Shown here: piece by piece, positions 1 through 13,800 of the stretch | Layout of the letters: each line of letters opens with the position of its first letter | How positions within the stretch are numbered: the first letter of the stretch is position 1 | Assembly: GCF_029227915.1 (NCBI RefSeq) | Contig: NC_079880.1 | Location: 14,278,001-14,342,000 of the forward strand | Reading direction: 5' to 3' | Length of the DNA stretch: 64,000 nt | Origin: Hydractinia symbiolongicarpus | Taxonomy: Eukaryota; Cnidaria; Hydrozoa; Anthoathecata; Hydractiniidae | The notes under the pieces: generated by a model | What the model was told of the DNA's origin: nothing | Seen by the model: the letters and a program-made list of their open reading frames with translations, nothing else | The model's database searches: none | Translations under genes and position numbers: made by a program

Positions 1-3000
1 ATCGAGTTAAGTGTTCTATTCATTATGTTATATCCATTTTTAATTTTAATTCCCACCACTTATTGGTATCTTCCGAGTATTATACATTGGGTGTGGCGTC
101 GACAGTTCGTAAATGTAGTTATGACGGACACCGCAGTTTCATGATCATTCTTATTATTTTTTTTATTATTCATATTTAACCATTAAAAATTTTTAAATAC
201 TCTATATGACGGACTTTAACACTTATTTTATCTTATTTTTATTTCTATATATTTTTTAGTCTTAATTAAGAATTCTGTGTGTATGTGTGAACTTTATGAA
301 GTGTTTACAAGAGACTATGAGACTTGAACAATTTCTTTAAAAATCATATGTAACATCAGTCGAGCCGACACTCGCTGTGAGATTTTTTCTTCGCTATTTA
401 TTTTTTTAATTTGCATGATTGGCTAACAACTTTTTAAAGATCGTCCCGTCGTGCTTTTAAGCTTGTCATTCAGTTCGTTTATAAAATTTTGTAATGTGCC
501 TTGTATTAGTAAATGTTAATCCAATTTTATATTCTTCCTTAACACGACAGCTTATAGCAGCATGTTATCTGTATATACTGCACCATTCATCACAGGAGTT
601 TAGCAGCCTGAGGTACGGGACCCCTATCCTTCTAAAAAATATAGAAATTGTCGAGCATGGTTAATAAATGCAAGACGCTTGTTTAAAGACTACATTTTTT
701 TCCAATATAAGGAATTAAAATTTGTGAGATAACCCGCCCTTTAAAGGACGCCCCTTATTGTTAGTAGTACGTACCAGTAGCAACTCACAAGTTATTTAGG
801 GTATATAATGATAAATAAGTAAACGATTTGTTTTCAATGTTATTCATTGTAACGAAATGGTTGCATAGTTTGCTCAGTTACATCTTTAATAAGCGTGGAT
901 ACCGTTTGTTTGTTTCATCTCCATAATTTTCTTTTTTTTTATTCGCCTTTAAGTATCTTGTAATTCCTGTGTGTGATATTATTGACACAAAAAATAATTC
1001 TTCCTTTTTTCGCGTGCAAATTAAACACTTTGGTGCCAGTCTTGAAAATGTATTTTCGAGTTACCACGAATATTTCATTTACGGTTAAAGACAGTAGGGC
1101 CTGTTTACATGAAGAGAAGAACGCTTCCACCTGCAGCCAAAGCGAGATTCCGACTTTTTTAGATTAAATTAAAGTTCTTAACTTAATTCTTGAATTAAGC
1201 TCGATTTCAGGGAATTACACGGTTTTTTTTATAAGAAACACGGGTTTAAGAAACACGAGGCTGTGGATATAGGCACTTTCGATGTTAACTTTAGAAATAT
1301 CGAGAATATTTGTAAATGGACAGGACTCTTGCTAAAAAAAATTTTAAAGGTATAAAATAGGCTTCAGATATTTTTTTTAGAAGAAAAAAAGATCTTCCAA
1401 AGTTGAGGAACGGTCACGCTGAACCCAAAAATCTTGTAAGGATATCGCTTTCCTGGAACAGTCCTCTCCTGGGAAGACGGATCACCCCTTCGTTATGAAT
1501 ACTCTTAAATGTTATTTCATCATCACGTTTCTTATATTGCTGTGTGAACGATATCTTTAGATTGGATTATATGTGCTGATGAATCCTTTAAAAAAATTAA
1601 TCTGATTTGCTTGAGAAAAAATTAACATCAATCTTCTCGTTAATGTCAAACAAAACAACTATGTATCTGCACTCTCCGTGGCAGCGGTTTTTTCGCAGTG
1701 AATGTTTTCAATCCTTACTTTGTTCTTTCCTTAGTATTGAAAAAGCAGGACCCTGGAGACGGGACATTGACGGAAACCCATTTCGCATGTAGATATAAAA
1801 TTAAAACGGCAGCTCTCCACCTTATAGGACCTTTTATTTGTCTGAAAAATAGGCATATGCCTTGAAGACCAGTCCAACAAGTTTCATTTTGATCTCGATT
1901 GTTCGGACCTTGTGATTCATCTTTTTGCGTTTTTATTCTCGAGTAAACAAGATTATGAATGATTCTGCAAATATTGATAAAACGGTCAAACAATAGAGTA
2001 TATTATTACGCATGTATTATTGTTTTCAGTCTTTTCTATTTTTACATCTAAACATTTTTTTATAATAACATTTTAATACCTTTCAAATTACACTTTTATG
2101 AAGTGCTGTTAGCGATAGAAGGTAAAATGTTTTTTGTTATACACCAGAACTACTCTACCTCTCTCAGTTTTGCTGTGTACAATTTTTTTTTATCTTTTTT
2201 TAATCGAGTCTTTTTCTTCATGTTTACGACTGTATAACTTTCATGTAGTGTGTAACAGCCCTTATTTTTCTTTACTGGTTAACAAGGGTATATTTTTGCC
2301 TATTTTACAGGAAACAGGAATAGTCTATCTGAGTGAACGAACTGGTTGGTTTACACTTTCGCTGTATCCGTGCACAAAATTTAAGTTTTGTTTTAAACTG
2401 ACGCAGAGCTTTCTAGGACGCAAAATTAAAAAAAAAAAAAAAAATTCGTGTCAAATAACTGAAACATTGCGTTAGCTTGCGTCGTCAGAAGTGTGAACCA
2501 GCCCTAACTCCCATCGACCTGTGCACTAATTTTAAGCCATAATTTTTTTTGTGTTTATTCATGAAGCTGTGTGACTTTTGATGTGGTCGTTTAAGTTAAA
2601 TTTTGCACGCCATAGAAGGGTAATAATTTTTTAGTAAATAAACTCACCGCGAACCAAGGGTGAGTTTTATAAACATAAACAACGTCATCATGAGAACCCG
2701 TTATAATATGACGTCCGTCGTGACGTCATTTATTTCATTGTAAACATCTTGTTTTCATGTTTACATCGACCGAACAGTTACATCATCAAGCACGTCATTC
2801 TTTGAAACGAGGACTTTAAAAACCGCAGTAACGAGCCTGTAAATTGAAATGTTATTGTTTCGTTGTAAATTTGCCTTGATGAGTCAGCTTTAACATGTTT
2901 ACGTTCGGTTAATTTCTATTGCCGTTCTACGTTGCTAAAATGAATGCTAAAATTTATTGTTACAGAGAATATTAAGTTGTGAAAGCAAATTTTTTTATTT

Positions 3001-4864
3001 CTTTTGAGAAATTTCTTCTAAAGGAAATAATTTATCTTTTTATTTATTTAAAGTAAATCTGACTTGATTCTTGAGGTAGTTTTAATACGAATACTTATTT
3101 TCGTAAATGCAACAAAAATTAAGCTTTGGTTTAAAGGGACATGTCTATGATGATTCAATTAATTCGGTATTGTTTCATTGAGCGATAACATTCCCCCATG
3201 CTGGATCAGTTAAAAGCATTCTGATCGACTTACAGACAAAACAGTTAAAAGAAATACTTTTGACATTTGGCTTGTTGAAATGCTCTCTCCCGTGGAGAAT
3301 ATTCAGTAAAGTTGCAATATTAACTCTGTAATTTTTAAACGATGGAGAGCACACGGTTAATGAATGAGAATTCTAAGCGTTTAAATCATTTCAACTGTCT
3401 TTATCTTAACTGTGCTTCGAACAGCTGACTTTATGGTGAAACTCGCAAGAAAGTTCTTCTGTTGCAAATAAATGTCTTTTATTAAACAGACGTAAGGTAT
3501 GTTTTATCTGCATGTGGAGTGTTATGTATTTCTCTCTGTGGTTTTTAATTTTTATTAGAGTTATCTTCACGGAATGTTGTTTATGATAACAATACTATGA
3601 TTACGGTTGACTGTCTGACGTGGTTTACGTTCATGAATCACCTTTTGCAAGATATTTCAACGTGTCAATTTTACGCGTTACGGTTCAAATTTCATACTAA
3701 AAAACCAATACCGTTTGTTTTTCCATCGCATTGCGAAAATTGAACATCTTTCATCATTAGCGAGATCTTTCTAGATTTTTTCAACCAGAGCTTTAGTAAA
3801 TTTTATGCGCACACTCGCAGATGTATGATCGGTATGGTGCAGGCTTGGTACAATCATGTGTAGGCATTTGCCTAAAGACTATTCTTTTAACTTGTTTTTT
3901 GCATGCGATCCTCCGTTTGTTTGGTTTTTTTTTTCTGTTTAATTAGCATAGATTCTAGCATCCAATATATTTTTGCGATGTTGGCTTTGCAGCGGAAGAA
4001 CACGTGTATTTTGGATGATTAAAAATGTCATGGAAAGTGACAGCTAAAAATAACGATTCACCTTTTTTGCTCCGAAAAATCTTTTTGATCTTTTGTATAT
4101 CCTTGCAAGATAAATTTGGTTTTCAAAAGTATGACCTGCTGCTTTTATAGCCTCTTTTTCATGCACTCGAACGATGCAACTTAGCCTCTGATTTACAAGT
4201 GTGAATTTATAAGACGTGGCCTCTCTTTCATGAGTGCGAGTGGCATTACATAGCCTGTTTTTCATGGTTGAAAAAAAGGAACAGGAGAGTCTGTTTCTTG
4301 AGAGAAAAATGTTGCTTCCCATAAGTTCAAATGAATGAACCACGTGGCAGGTGAATATCAAATAAATTCGACGCCATCTTCCACAACAACTAACTTTCTC
4401 ACATTTATCAAATTTCTTTTTATCGTTACACGTGTGGATCTTTCCAGGTGCGAAAGTAAACACTCCTGCATGGTGTTTTTTTGGAAGTTCTTTACCAATA
4501 CCTTATAGCAACTCTGTCTTTAACACCTCCACCAAAGACCTCGCCTATCATTTCCACCCAAATGAAAATTTACTATCGGGCGACATTTTTGAATTGTTTA
4601 ATAAAAAACACATGTTTAATAATAAAATGAAACTATGATATAATTATATAAAAATAGAAACGTACTCATGTAATTATTTCGTCCTAAAAAAGAAAGTAGA
4701 TTATTTAATATATTTTTTAATTAATTTTTGTATTTATTTACGTAATTGCTTTTTATTTCATTCATTTGTTTATTTATGCGACGTTTAAAAAAAGGCTGTT
4801 CGTGCTACACCCAGCTGTATGTTTTTTGTTTGTTTGTTTTAATGAGCATTTATTGCATTTTTAG
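1..4864. other. gene-free left flank
   Basis: I find no exon, RNA gene or recognisable mobile-element protein here. The sequence is AT-rich with many homopolymer runs. Visible items are a perfect TGACGTCA palindrome at 2721-2728 and an imperfect tandem duplication around 4140-4262 whose units share a CCTCTNTTTCATG core. Long open frames, such as the minus-strand stretch 4044-4463, have no domain-like content and probably arise by chance. The 5' end and promoter of the MH2 gene that begins near 4865 could lie in this interval, but I cannot locate them. Confidence 0.5.
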
Positions 4865-7800
4865 TGGTGCGTGGTCATCTGGCGAGAATTGATTTTGATT
4901 TCATGCAAACCAATCGAAAACAAGAAGAAAGGAATTTAGGAAATTTACTTGTTTCGGTAAGTCGCCATGTTTTGGTTGCTTGGTTACATGATCGATTGAT
5001 TTATTGATGGACGCCTTTTATTACCCAATGTTAAAGCTCTGGTGGCTGACAAACATAAATTTAAAAATATCCATAATCCACAACAAGCCAACAAATTTAA
5101 AGGCGCTGCCAAAAAATTTTGTGTAAAATTTTTCGAAGACATGCATAGGGACACCCTAAAGCATTTAGAGGGTTACGTCATAGGTGTCAGCCATTGTGGA
5201 TCAACAGCGTGTCCAACCAGCATAGATGGCACATTTCTACTTCATATGTTTTACAAGATCGAGATTTTTCCTGTGACCTGGTTTTTGCTTGCGGTGTTGT
5301 AATTACCTTAGATCACCGCGCTGGGGTGTTTGACCTCACAAAAACCACGTCTTTTAGAAAGGTTAAATATATAGCCTTGTGTAATAAAGGTTAGAGGAAA
5401 ATATATAAAAATTTCAAAGAAAGGTTTGAAGTTTGCATCGTCATGTCGTCGAAGAAACACTGTTCCAAGATAGCTGCACATCTTTTATTTGCAGTCAATG
5501 GTCACAAGAGCTACGAAGTAAGGTTGTTTAGTTCGATTGATTTACTCGCCTGATTTTCACCAAAGTTATTAGAGAGTCCGCAGAACCCAGGCTAAATTGT
5601 AATTTTCCAGAACTTGGAATTCTGTGGTGTGTTAATGTCAAACTTTACATCGTTTGTCACTACAGAGTAAAAGTTATCTTATCATCAACAACTGATTCTA
5701 TGATTTTTCAGCTTTTTCTATTTGGTCACATTGAATTCTGGTAAACAAAAATTCGCGAACTTCACTTTTCTGGACGCCATCTTCAACATAGATCGGTGGC
5801 GGCGAAGACACAAACACATTTTCCGCTATAGTATTTATACAAAAGCAACAGCAAAAAATACAGCCAAATGAAAACGAACCTTTATGATTGCGTTTGGAGG
5901 GGGACGGCGTAGTTGAATGATTGAATATGGCGGTAGAAAAAAATATTTTTTGAAATGAGAAGGTTGCTTTTACTGAATTGTCTAACGTCAACACCTTGTA
6001 TAAGCTCGTAGCAAGAGAATTTGAAAGCAATTCCTTTGCAGAAATTCTCTTCTCTCTCGCTTTCCTTGCAAGAATGACTTCCTCTTCGTTTCAGCCCAAC
6101 CCTGTTTTTTTCGTTAAACGCATTTAGTCTCATTTTATTTTTGTTCTCAGTTAGTTTACACCTCCTATTTTTTATGCCTGTCTGTAAGCTTGTATGTTGT
6201 GTTGACATTTTGTTAATGTTATTAGCATTCACAACCGGCGCGCTTCCCTTTTAATGGCATAGTTTAAATATTTCTCGTACCCTTATCCATTTTATTATAC
6301 TGCCCATGTTGTTGTTGATGTGGTTCTAACATGATGGAACTTAATCTTCTGCACGGGTGATTTACGAGAGAATCCATTAATATCACGTAATACGAATACG
6401 TACAAACACGCACGGTTGAGAGCTGGCTATTTACAAACTCGTTTGTGTAATAAAAGTTCGTTTAACGATGTGAAAATATCTTGGCCAATATTTTCTTCTC
6501 GTGTCTTTAAGGAAACATTAGAGTGCTTATTGAAACCACGGGCAAAAAAGCATGCTTGCTATGTTTAAATTTAGTATAGAGTTGAAAAAAAAACTAGAAT
6601 TTTTTCTAGTCCTTGGCTAATATTTAGTGTAATTTCTAAATGCGGGGAATTTTAATATAGAAAAATATAGCGATAGCTTGATGCAGTGTTTTGCAGGACT
6701 TGAAACACATCAGTTTGTTTTTTTACCTGCTTTTATAATGACGTTTCTCAGTACACTGTATTCTTGAAGAAATGTTGACCTGTCCTCATTTTCTGAAAGT
6801 TTAATTGTTACTTGTTTGGGCGATAAAGCACAGTCTTTTATACATGCGTATGACTCACAACCTGGCAAGCTCTAATAGTGTTTATTAACTTAGCTTGCCG
6901 TCTTTTCGAACAAGTTTTATAATCGTTGTCAATGACAAAACCGGCGTTTTGTCGGCGTTAAAAAGCGGCTTATCGGTAATTGTGAAGAGATTATTTTTTA
7001 TGAAACCACGCTAGAACAATTTCTTGAAAAAACACTGGATTGCAGCAAATATATTGAAAGGTGTTAACACCAAATATGTTTTAACAGACATTAAAATTTA
7101 CTTAATACAGACGCGCAAATTCCTTTCTTCACCTTTTCGAATTCTCTTCTTGTGACGTCGAAATGAATTACACAGCCTGTGGTTAGCGTTTACATAATTA
7201 CATCGTTTATATGAAATAGAAACTTTCTTTCCAATTTCAAACGATCAGAGAAGTTGAAGAGAAGCAGACACTATGTTTTCAGATATCACACATTTTGTAA
7301 GTTTCATTTTTTGTGTAAGCTTCTTTAGCCAACTAATTTCCTCTGTGAGATTATATCTGCTATAAGAGGCCTGGTATGTGGATGTTTACTAAAAGTTTAA
7401 ATTCAGCAGGAAGAGATAAAATTATTAATAATGTGTAGTCGATATTTACAAAAAAAAAATACTTTTCTGATTCTTAACTTCCTGTGTACGCTAAAAATGG
7501 TGCGTAAATTCCGAAAGAAATTTGAAAGTATCTTTTAATTTTTTTCGTCAAAGGGTTGCTGTGTCATTTCTTTTACTTTCGGTTTTTGTTTTTATAAAAA
7601 ATATTTACAAAAGGAAAATATTTTTTAACATTTCAAGGAGCTCAATTCCAGGTGAGCGTATAAAATATTATTTTGTCATCATTATGTCTACCCACGACAA
7701 CTCCAGCTTGACAACAATGAACTGTCCACTTTCTTGACATAATGTGACAAAAACAATAACAATGCATGATATTATGTGGCTTACCTGAAGCACTGTCTGA

Positions 7801-10800
7801 CACAACAACAAAATACCCTGACACAAAAAATTCAAATAATGTTTGCTACTAAAAGAGCCCTGCTCTCCTTCATAATGGCTATATTTGACATTCACACAGT
7901 TGTGTGGCTGTCTCTCTAACATCTACGTGTGAGAACAGCATATCTTTTTCCCTGATGTTGGGAAAAGTGTAAGAAATGCCACAAGGGAATTTCACAGTGT
8001 GCTTTGAAATGTTCGTTAAATACACAACTACAGGAAATGCATCTAGTTTCACTCCTTATCAAAAATGGCATTTCCACTTTGCCTAACCTTAATCATAATG
8101 GCCGAACAAGTACTGCTATAAAATCCGACAACACTAGTTAACGCGTATTTATCGCTAGAAATGAAGGAAGCAATTGCGGATTACTTCAACTGTGTAGGTA
8201 TTCTTTTTTTGCGCTCATGCCACACTCTTCGTATTCTTTTTGCTTCTTCAAATTCTTTGTCATTTATTAGGCGATATGGCTGTCAGTGCTTAGCTTATTC
8301 AAACTAACTCGCATACGTAGTTCTCGAGGAATTCCAATGTCGTAGGTGAAAGTTTAGTAGAATTACACCGTATTTCGCTAAAAAATGGTTGGAGGTGTGA
8401 CAGGAATATGAAGGCAAGCAATTGTTAATTTAAAAGGTCATATGGTGCTTTTTAAAGTTGTTTGGCTCGTTGCAAGATCTTAACACATGGGTTGTCAACA
8501 AGAAATTCACTTTTATGAACTTCGATTCATTTCAGTCTTCCATTCTTTCTGTTTGTTTGTTAAACGGTAAACGTTTTACTGTATTCTGCAGACAATAGAG
8601 TAGACACGTTCAGGCTATAACTTAATTACTGACTACACCAGCGGAAATTGTTCGGCTGGCTAGTAATAATCCTTCAAGTCATTGCATATTGTCTACCCAT
8701 TAAAATGATGATCGTGTCGTTTAGTTTCAGGTTTTTGTCTATAAACTTTTCAATTTAAGTCAATTTATTTAACCAAGGATAATTACAATATGTTTAATCT
8801 ATGTGATAGGTGAAATGTTTTAGTTCAAATTCTAAGTTTGGTAAAGCTTCCCACGTATGAGAAGTATAATCGCATTTTTAGATTTCGTCAAAAAGCAAGA
8901 AGATGCATGATAATTTGATTGCATTAAATGACGTTGATATCAAAAGACATCACAAAGTAAAAGAGAAGGTAAGAAGTAGCAAAAGTTATATGTCAACTTG
9001 CTGTGATTGGTTTCTTTTGTTGTCCCGAAACCGTGTTTGTACCTACGTTGTTGATTTGTAAAACATTTTATTTAAAAATGTTTTCTCTCTTATTTCATAA
9101 CGTTGGTATTGAGTGACTGTTTCCATGGAAACTAATACAACATAACAGCGATGTCATTCGTCAACGTGCACTGCTATATATTAAAAAACGTTAGGTCAAA
9201 GAATGACGTCTAAAAAGCGTCATATAAATATGACGTCATGTCAGCACAGCAGGGCGTGTCAAAAGGCATAGGATTCTTTTTACAAAACTAAATTTACCTT
9301 CGCTTCCATATTTTTTCACTAACTTTACATCAACTTTAAAAGGAGAATTGTGGTGTTATATTATGTCCTTTGCGAACATCCTTCGAAAGTTTTATGATCC
9401 ATATTCTTTTGTTGTTAGTACATGAAAAAATATTTTCATGATAAAATTTGCGGGGAAAAGTTCGTGTTTTCTTAAACCGCAAACATTATTATTGAGTAGA
9501 ATTTCGAGGCATAAAATTTTGCAATTGAGAAAATTATTCAGATAAAAATTGTTGCTACGAACTTCAATTTCCTTTTTTCATCGTAGAAAAGTTTTATGAG
9601 GTTAATATTAAAGGATAAAATTTTAGGACTGCTCCTTCTTCGAGGGACATTTTTGTCGCAATTTTACAGCAAAAATCTCGTCGCGTGTATTTATTTTTAT
9701 ATTTTTCGATTAAAAATAAACGTAATAGTATATGTCTCATGTTCGTCTTAACAAGCACGTGTGTTTCTTATAAGCCTTTAACTTGTACATCTTTGAAAAA
9801 CTTCGAAAATCAACAAACATTAATCCGGTGTGTGTTGTTTTTATATGCTGTGTAGTTAGAGCAAATATACACTTAGAATCAGTCGTAATATATGCTGGCT
9901 CTTAAGTGACTGTTACTTACACTCCACCTCGGAGGATTTTTAATAAGGACTAGCACCCCCTGCATAGCCGTATGTTTTCAGTCTTATTTGCGATGTCTAG
10001 ATTTTCGACACGGGGGTTTTAGTATTTTTTTATTCATTGTTAGGATTTCGTAGTCGTTTCATGCTTTGTGTCCTAAATTACACCCTCGGTGAAGGAGATT
10101 TGCGTGTTAGCAACAATAACATTACGTCACTGAAATATTTTCCACCAAAATATTCGAACTGTTTTGACTAAAAACTGTCGTTAAAAAGAAGGAGAGCTGG
10201 AGTTAAAAGTGTTACATGTTATCGCACTGAAAGAAGAAGAGAAGAAATTTTGGCGCGATAGGATTTCTTTGTTGATATGTACCAGTACCGTTTGTATTTT
10301 GACGACGACTCGTCGTCGAAAAAACAAAACGTCGTCCGTAAGAGACTTTCCCTAAATCCAGAACTTCTAAGGCGTATGAAATTTATGAAGGCTGTAGAGG
10401 ACTACCAGGTAGATTGGGATTTAGTGCTGGTTTTGTCTTTGTGTTGTTGGAGTTCGATTCGCTAAATATGTTTTGTTCTTATTTTTACAGGAGGGAAAGA
10501 ACGAGCAAGAGAAAGAAAATATACAAAAACGAAAACTAACGAAAACAGAGTCGGATAGCACTCGTATTAAAGAATCGTTACAAAGTGTTGCTGTCGATTC
10601 TCCAAACAAAAAGGTAAGCTTATTAAACTTTGTACAAAGGGATGGGATGGTCGCGCTGCTTAAGACTTTTGCAAAAAAATGCAATATGCGGTATCTACAC
10701 TCGCATATTTTCTGGCTTTCTGCTGCTAAATCGACCGCTCGTTGGTTGCATCAAATTTCTTGGTTCGTTCGTGTTCGAATTAAAAGACCTGTGGCCTACT

Positions 10801-13800
10801 TTACCAATTCCTGAATTCAGTTTTATTTTCGCTTTACTTAATTCTTAACTCTTCGCGAAAAGTTAATAATTAAAAAAGGAAATGATAAGTGTATGTAATT
10901 ATCTACTTATCAAAAAGAAAATGAGACTAACTTTATTGAGAAGAAAGTAAGAAAGTAAGTAGGGGGTGGGAGATCACGTATTAATTGGCTTGATTCTTCT
11001 TCTAAATATACTGAAAGCAAACAGTGTAAAAAGTTATACATTCGGAAAATTACACAAACTGTTAAAGCATCGCAATTTCTCTAGTTTCGTCGTCAGAATT
11101 TATCCTTCGTTACTATTAAGCATATTATTATGATGAGTCATACTTGAGAATGGCTAGCACTTCCGCTCCATCTGATAGCTCTTCATCATTGTGTACAAAT
11201 GTTTTACTCACATAAGAGGCATACACTTCTATTTGTAACGTTCCCACGTCACACTACGCACTGTTGTTAAACACGTGTTGTGGAATAAACAAAGATATAA
11301 GTCGCTTCTTGTCTGGTCAAGAATCGTTGAAGGATTCTCAGGATTGAATCATTGTATTTTTGAATTTCCGCTACTATCTGGTACAAATATTTCTTTGTAG
11401 CAAAAAATTTTTGTGGTTGATTTTACAACATTCTTCGTATGAGAACTATTTCTTTGGTAAACAAAGGTGATGATCTGAGTGTTGAAGAAAGTTCGTTTGC
11501 TACTTTTTCTTCGTTTCATCTGAACCGTTTTGTTTTAAGAAAAAATAAAAGAATAAAATATCTTGTCTGCTCGTCACATCTCGCAAATTGATTCATTCAA
11601 AAACGCTTGATGTTGACTCGGTGGTGTTTCGGTTTTCGAAGTCTATACGATGAAGTTCATTGTTGTAAGGCGGAGAAGATTTTCGGCACATCATTGTATA
11701 GACTCATCAGTATGGGTGAAGCTGCGAGTGGGCTGCGCTGTTGTGATACCATTATGGCGTCATCATGTTGCCATGGCATTACAACATCCTGTTTATATTT
11801 TGTTTGACGTTAATGAGAACTGATAATTATTAAATTTTTATAGGATGAAAAATAAAATAATGAATGCTGATAACGCAATGATTAATTCGTCCATAATTTA
11901 GGCAGTTTTTTGTCAATCAGTAAGGCATTTTCACATCAGGAAGAAAGGGTGACCTAACTAGTTTTGGTCTTGCTAAGAAATTCATAAAAAAGCCAGTATT
12001 GTCTGCGGTGTTTTAAACTTAATCAGGAAATACCATGAAGTTTTAATCGAAAATTCATACACGTGTAAACCAAGCTTTATTGTTGCCTAGTTTCGATATG
12101 TTTCATTTGATAAAATATTTTTCCTCTGAATCAATGTCTGAGAGAATTGTGCAAAGAGTGAGACTTTGCTCCCAAACCCAAACATTATTCTGCTGGGAAG
12201 GGTTCCGTAAAGAAACAAAAATCATTCATTCTTGATGAGAACATTTTCTTAAAACCAAACAAGGGAAAAAGAAAATGAGAAGCAATCCTGGTCTCTATTG
12301 TTTTTAAATATCATTCAAAATAAATATCTATTTCGGTTCGGCAAAACCAGAAAATTGTATATAGCCCGTAAGAAAATCTAGACATGTAATAACCACAGGT
12401 ATCTTAGCGATGCCAAATATTTGCGTCGTGTGTTAGTTATAATTAAACAATGAAACAAAGCGTCCTGTAATTAACCATATTGTCTCGATGATTAATTACA
12501 TAATGTAGACCAATTAAGGAGAGGATTACTCTACAGTGTAAATATGAATCACCAGGTTGACTTCTATAAGTGAATCAATAACATTTAAAGCATTACACCG
12601 CAGTAAGCAGGATATAAAACAAAAACAACAACAAATTTTTGAAAAAAAGTTGATGGTTCAGTGGAGAGATGATTTTGCAGGCACCATACTGTTCGAAAGA
12701 GACGTTTTACACGTTGACAGGTGTTCCTTCACAACGTACTCATGTAAGTTTACACACCGAAACATCCGATCTTCATCCCTTCACTTGATTTAAGTTTGTT
12801 GATAGAAGTCCTGTTTTGTTTTGATTTCTGCAGGGTTCGTTGATTACCACCCGGTGCGTTTCTTTTTCCTTATTTTTTTATTTTTCTTCGATCAGGCTTT
12901 TTTACCTCTTTGTTACAACTTTCAGTTTCGTTTTAACCTTATTCAAGCATGGCAGAGTAGGTAGTTTAAAACATGCCCAAATTTCAATCCTTTTTTTGAA
13001 TTGTTTATATAGACTTTGTTTGTTGTGAAACGAAACCTATTTTGTTTGAAAGGGGAAACTGAAAATATTTTGATTAATACCGAATAACGGGCACAATAGG
13101 GAAATTGTAAGAGATTAAGATTTATCAGTTCGTTTCGATATTCCCTATTACATCAACAAAAAAATTGAATCGACAATTTGTTGAATTTTAATCAACTATT
13201 CGATTGTGTTATAGATTCCTCGCAGCAAGTCCAAACCACACGGTGAAGTGATCAAAAGAAGTTTCACGGCGTCGTCAATGTCGGCGTGGTGCCGTGTCGA
13301 CTGTTATGAACGACAACATCATGTCGCGTCGTTTAGTATGGATCAAACCGTCATTTGCGTAGAAGGAACACACCCTGTTAGCGATAAAAATCGAATTGCT
13401 TTCGCAGCATTGCCGTCAAGATCTGAAGACTCGAAAGTGGCGAAAGTGAAAAGCTGTATAGGCAAGGTATGTTTGTGTGTGTGTGTCGCTTTCATACCGA
13501 TTCTTTCTTTTTCATGTCTTCAAATAGGCTAGTTAATTTTCCTTTCTCGCATTTATTTATCTATTTCTTTGTTTCCACAGGGTGTCCAGTTGCACCAGGA
13601 TGAGCGACAAAATCTATGGGCAACTCGTCTCGGCAAAAATCCGATATTCGTCCGTGGTCACACGTTATGTCCAGAACTCGTGAAACTGAATGGAAAGTTA
13701 ACTCAGGGCGTCCCAATGAAAGTTCTCGATACGACTGCTTTTAAAGAATACGTGAAAGAAGAAGTCGAAACAAATGGAGGAGTCACTGACGAAGTGAAGG

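Noticed and set aside
4044-4463. 139-codon minus-strand open frame
   Set aside because: It overlaps an imperfect DNA duplication, has no domain-like pattern, and is Cys/Lys/Arg-rich in the way chance frames in AT-rich DNA often are. No splice sites or conserved motif support it.
5698-6232. Two overlapping minus-strand open frames of 110 and 116 codons
   Set aside because: They overlap in different frames, lie inside the MH2 gene's intron, and show no protein-like composition or motif.
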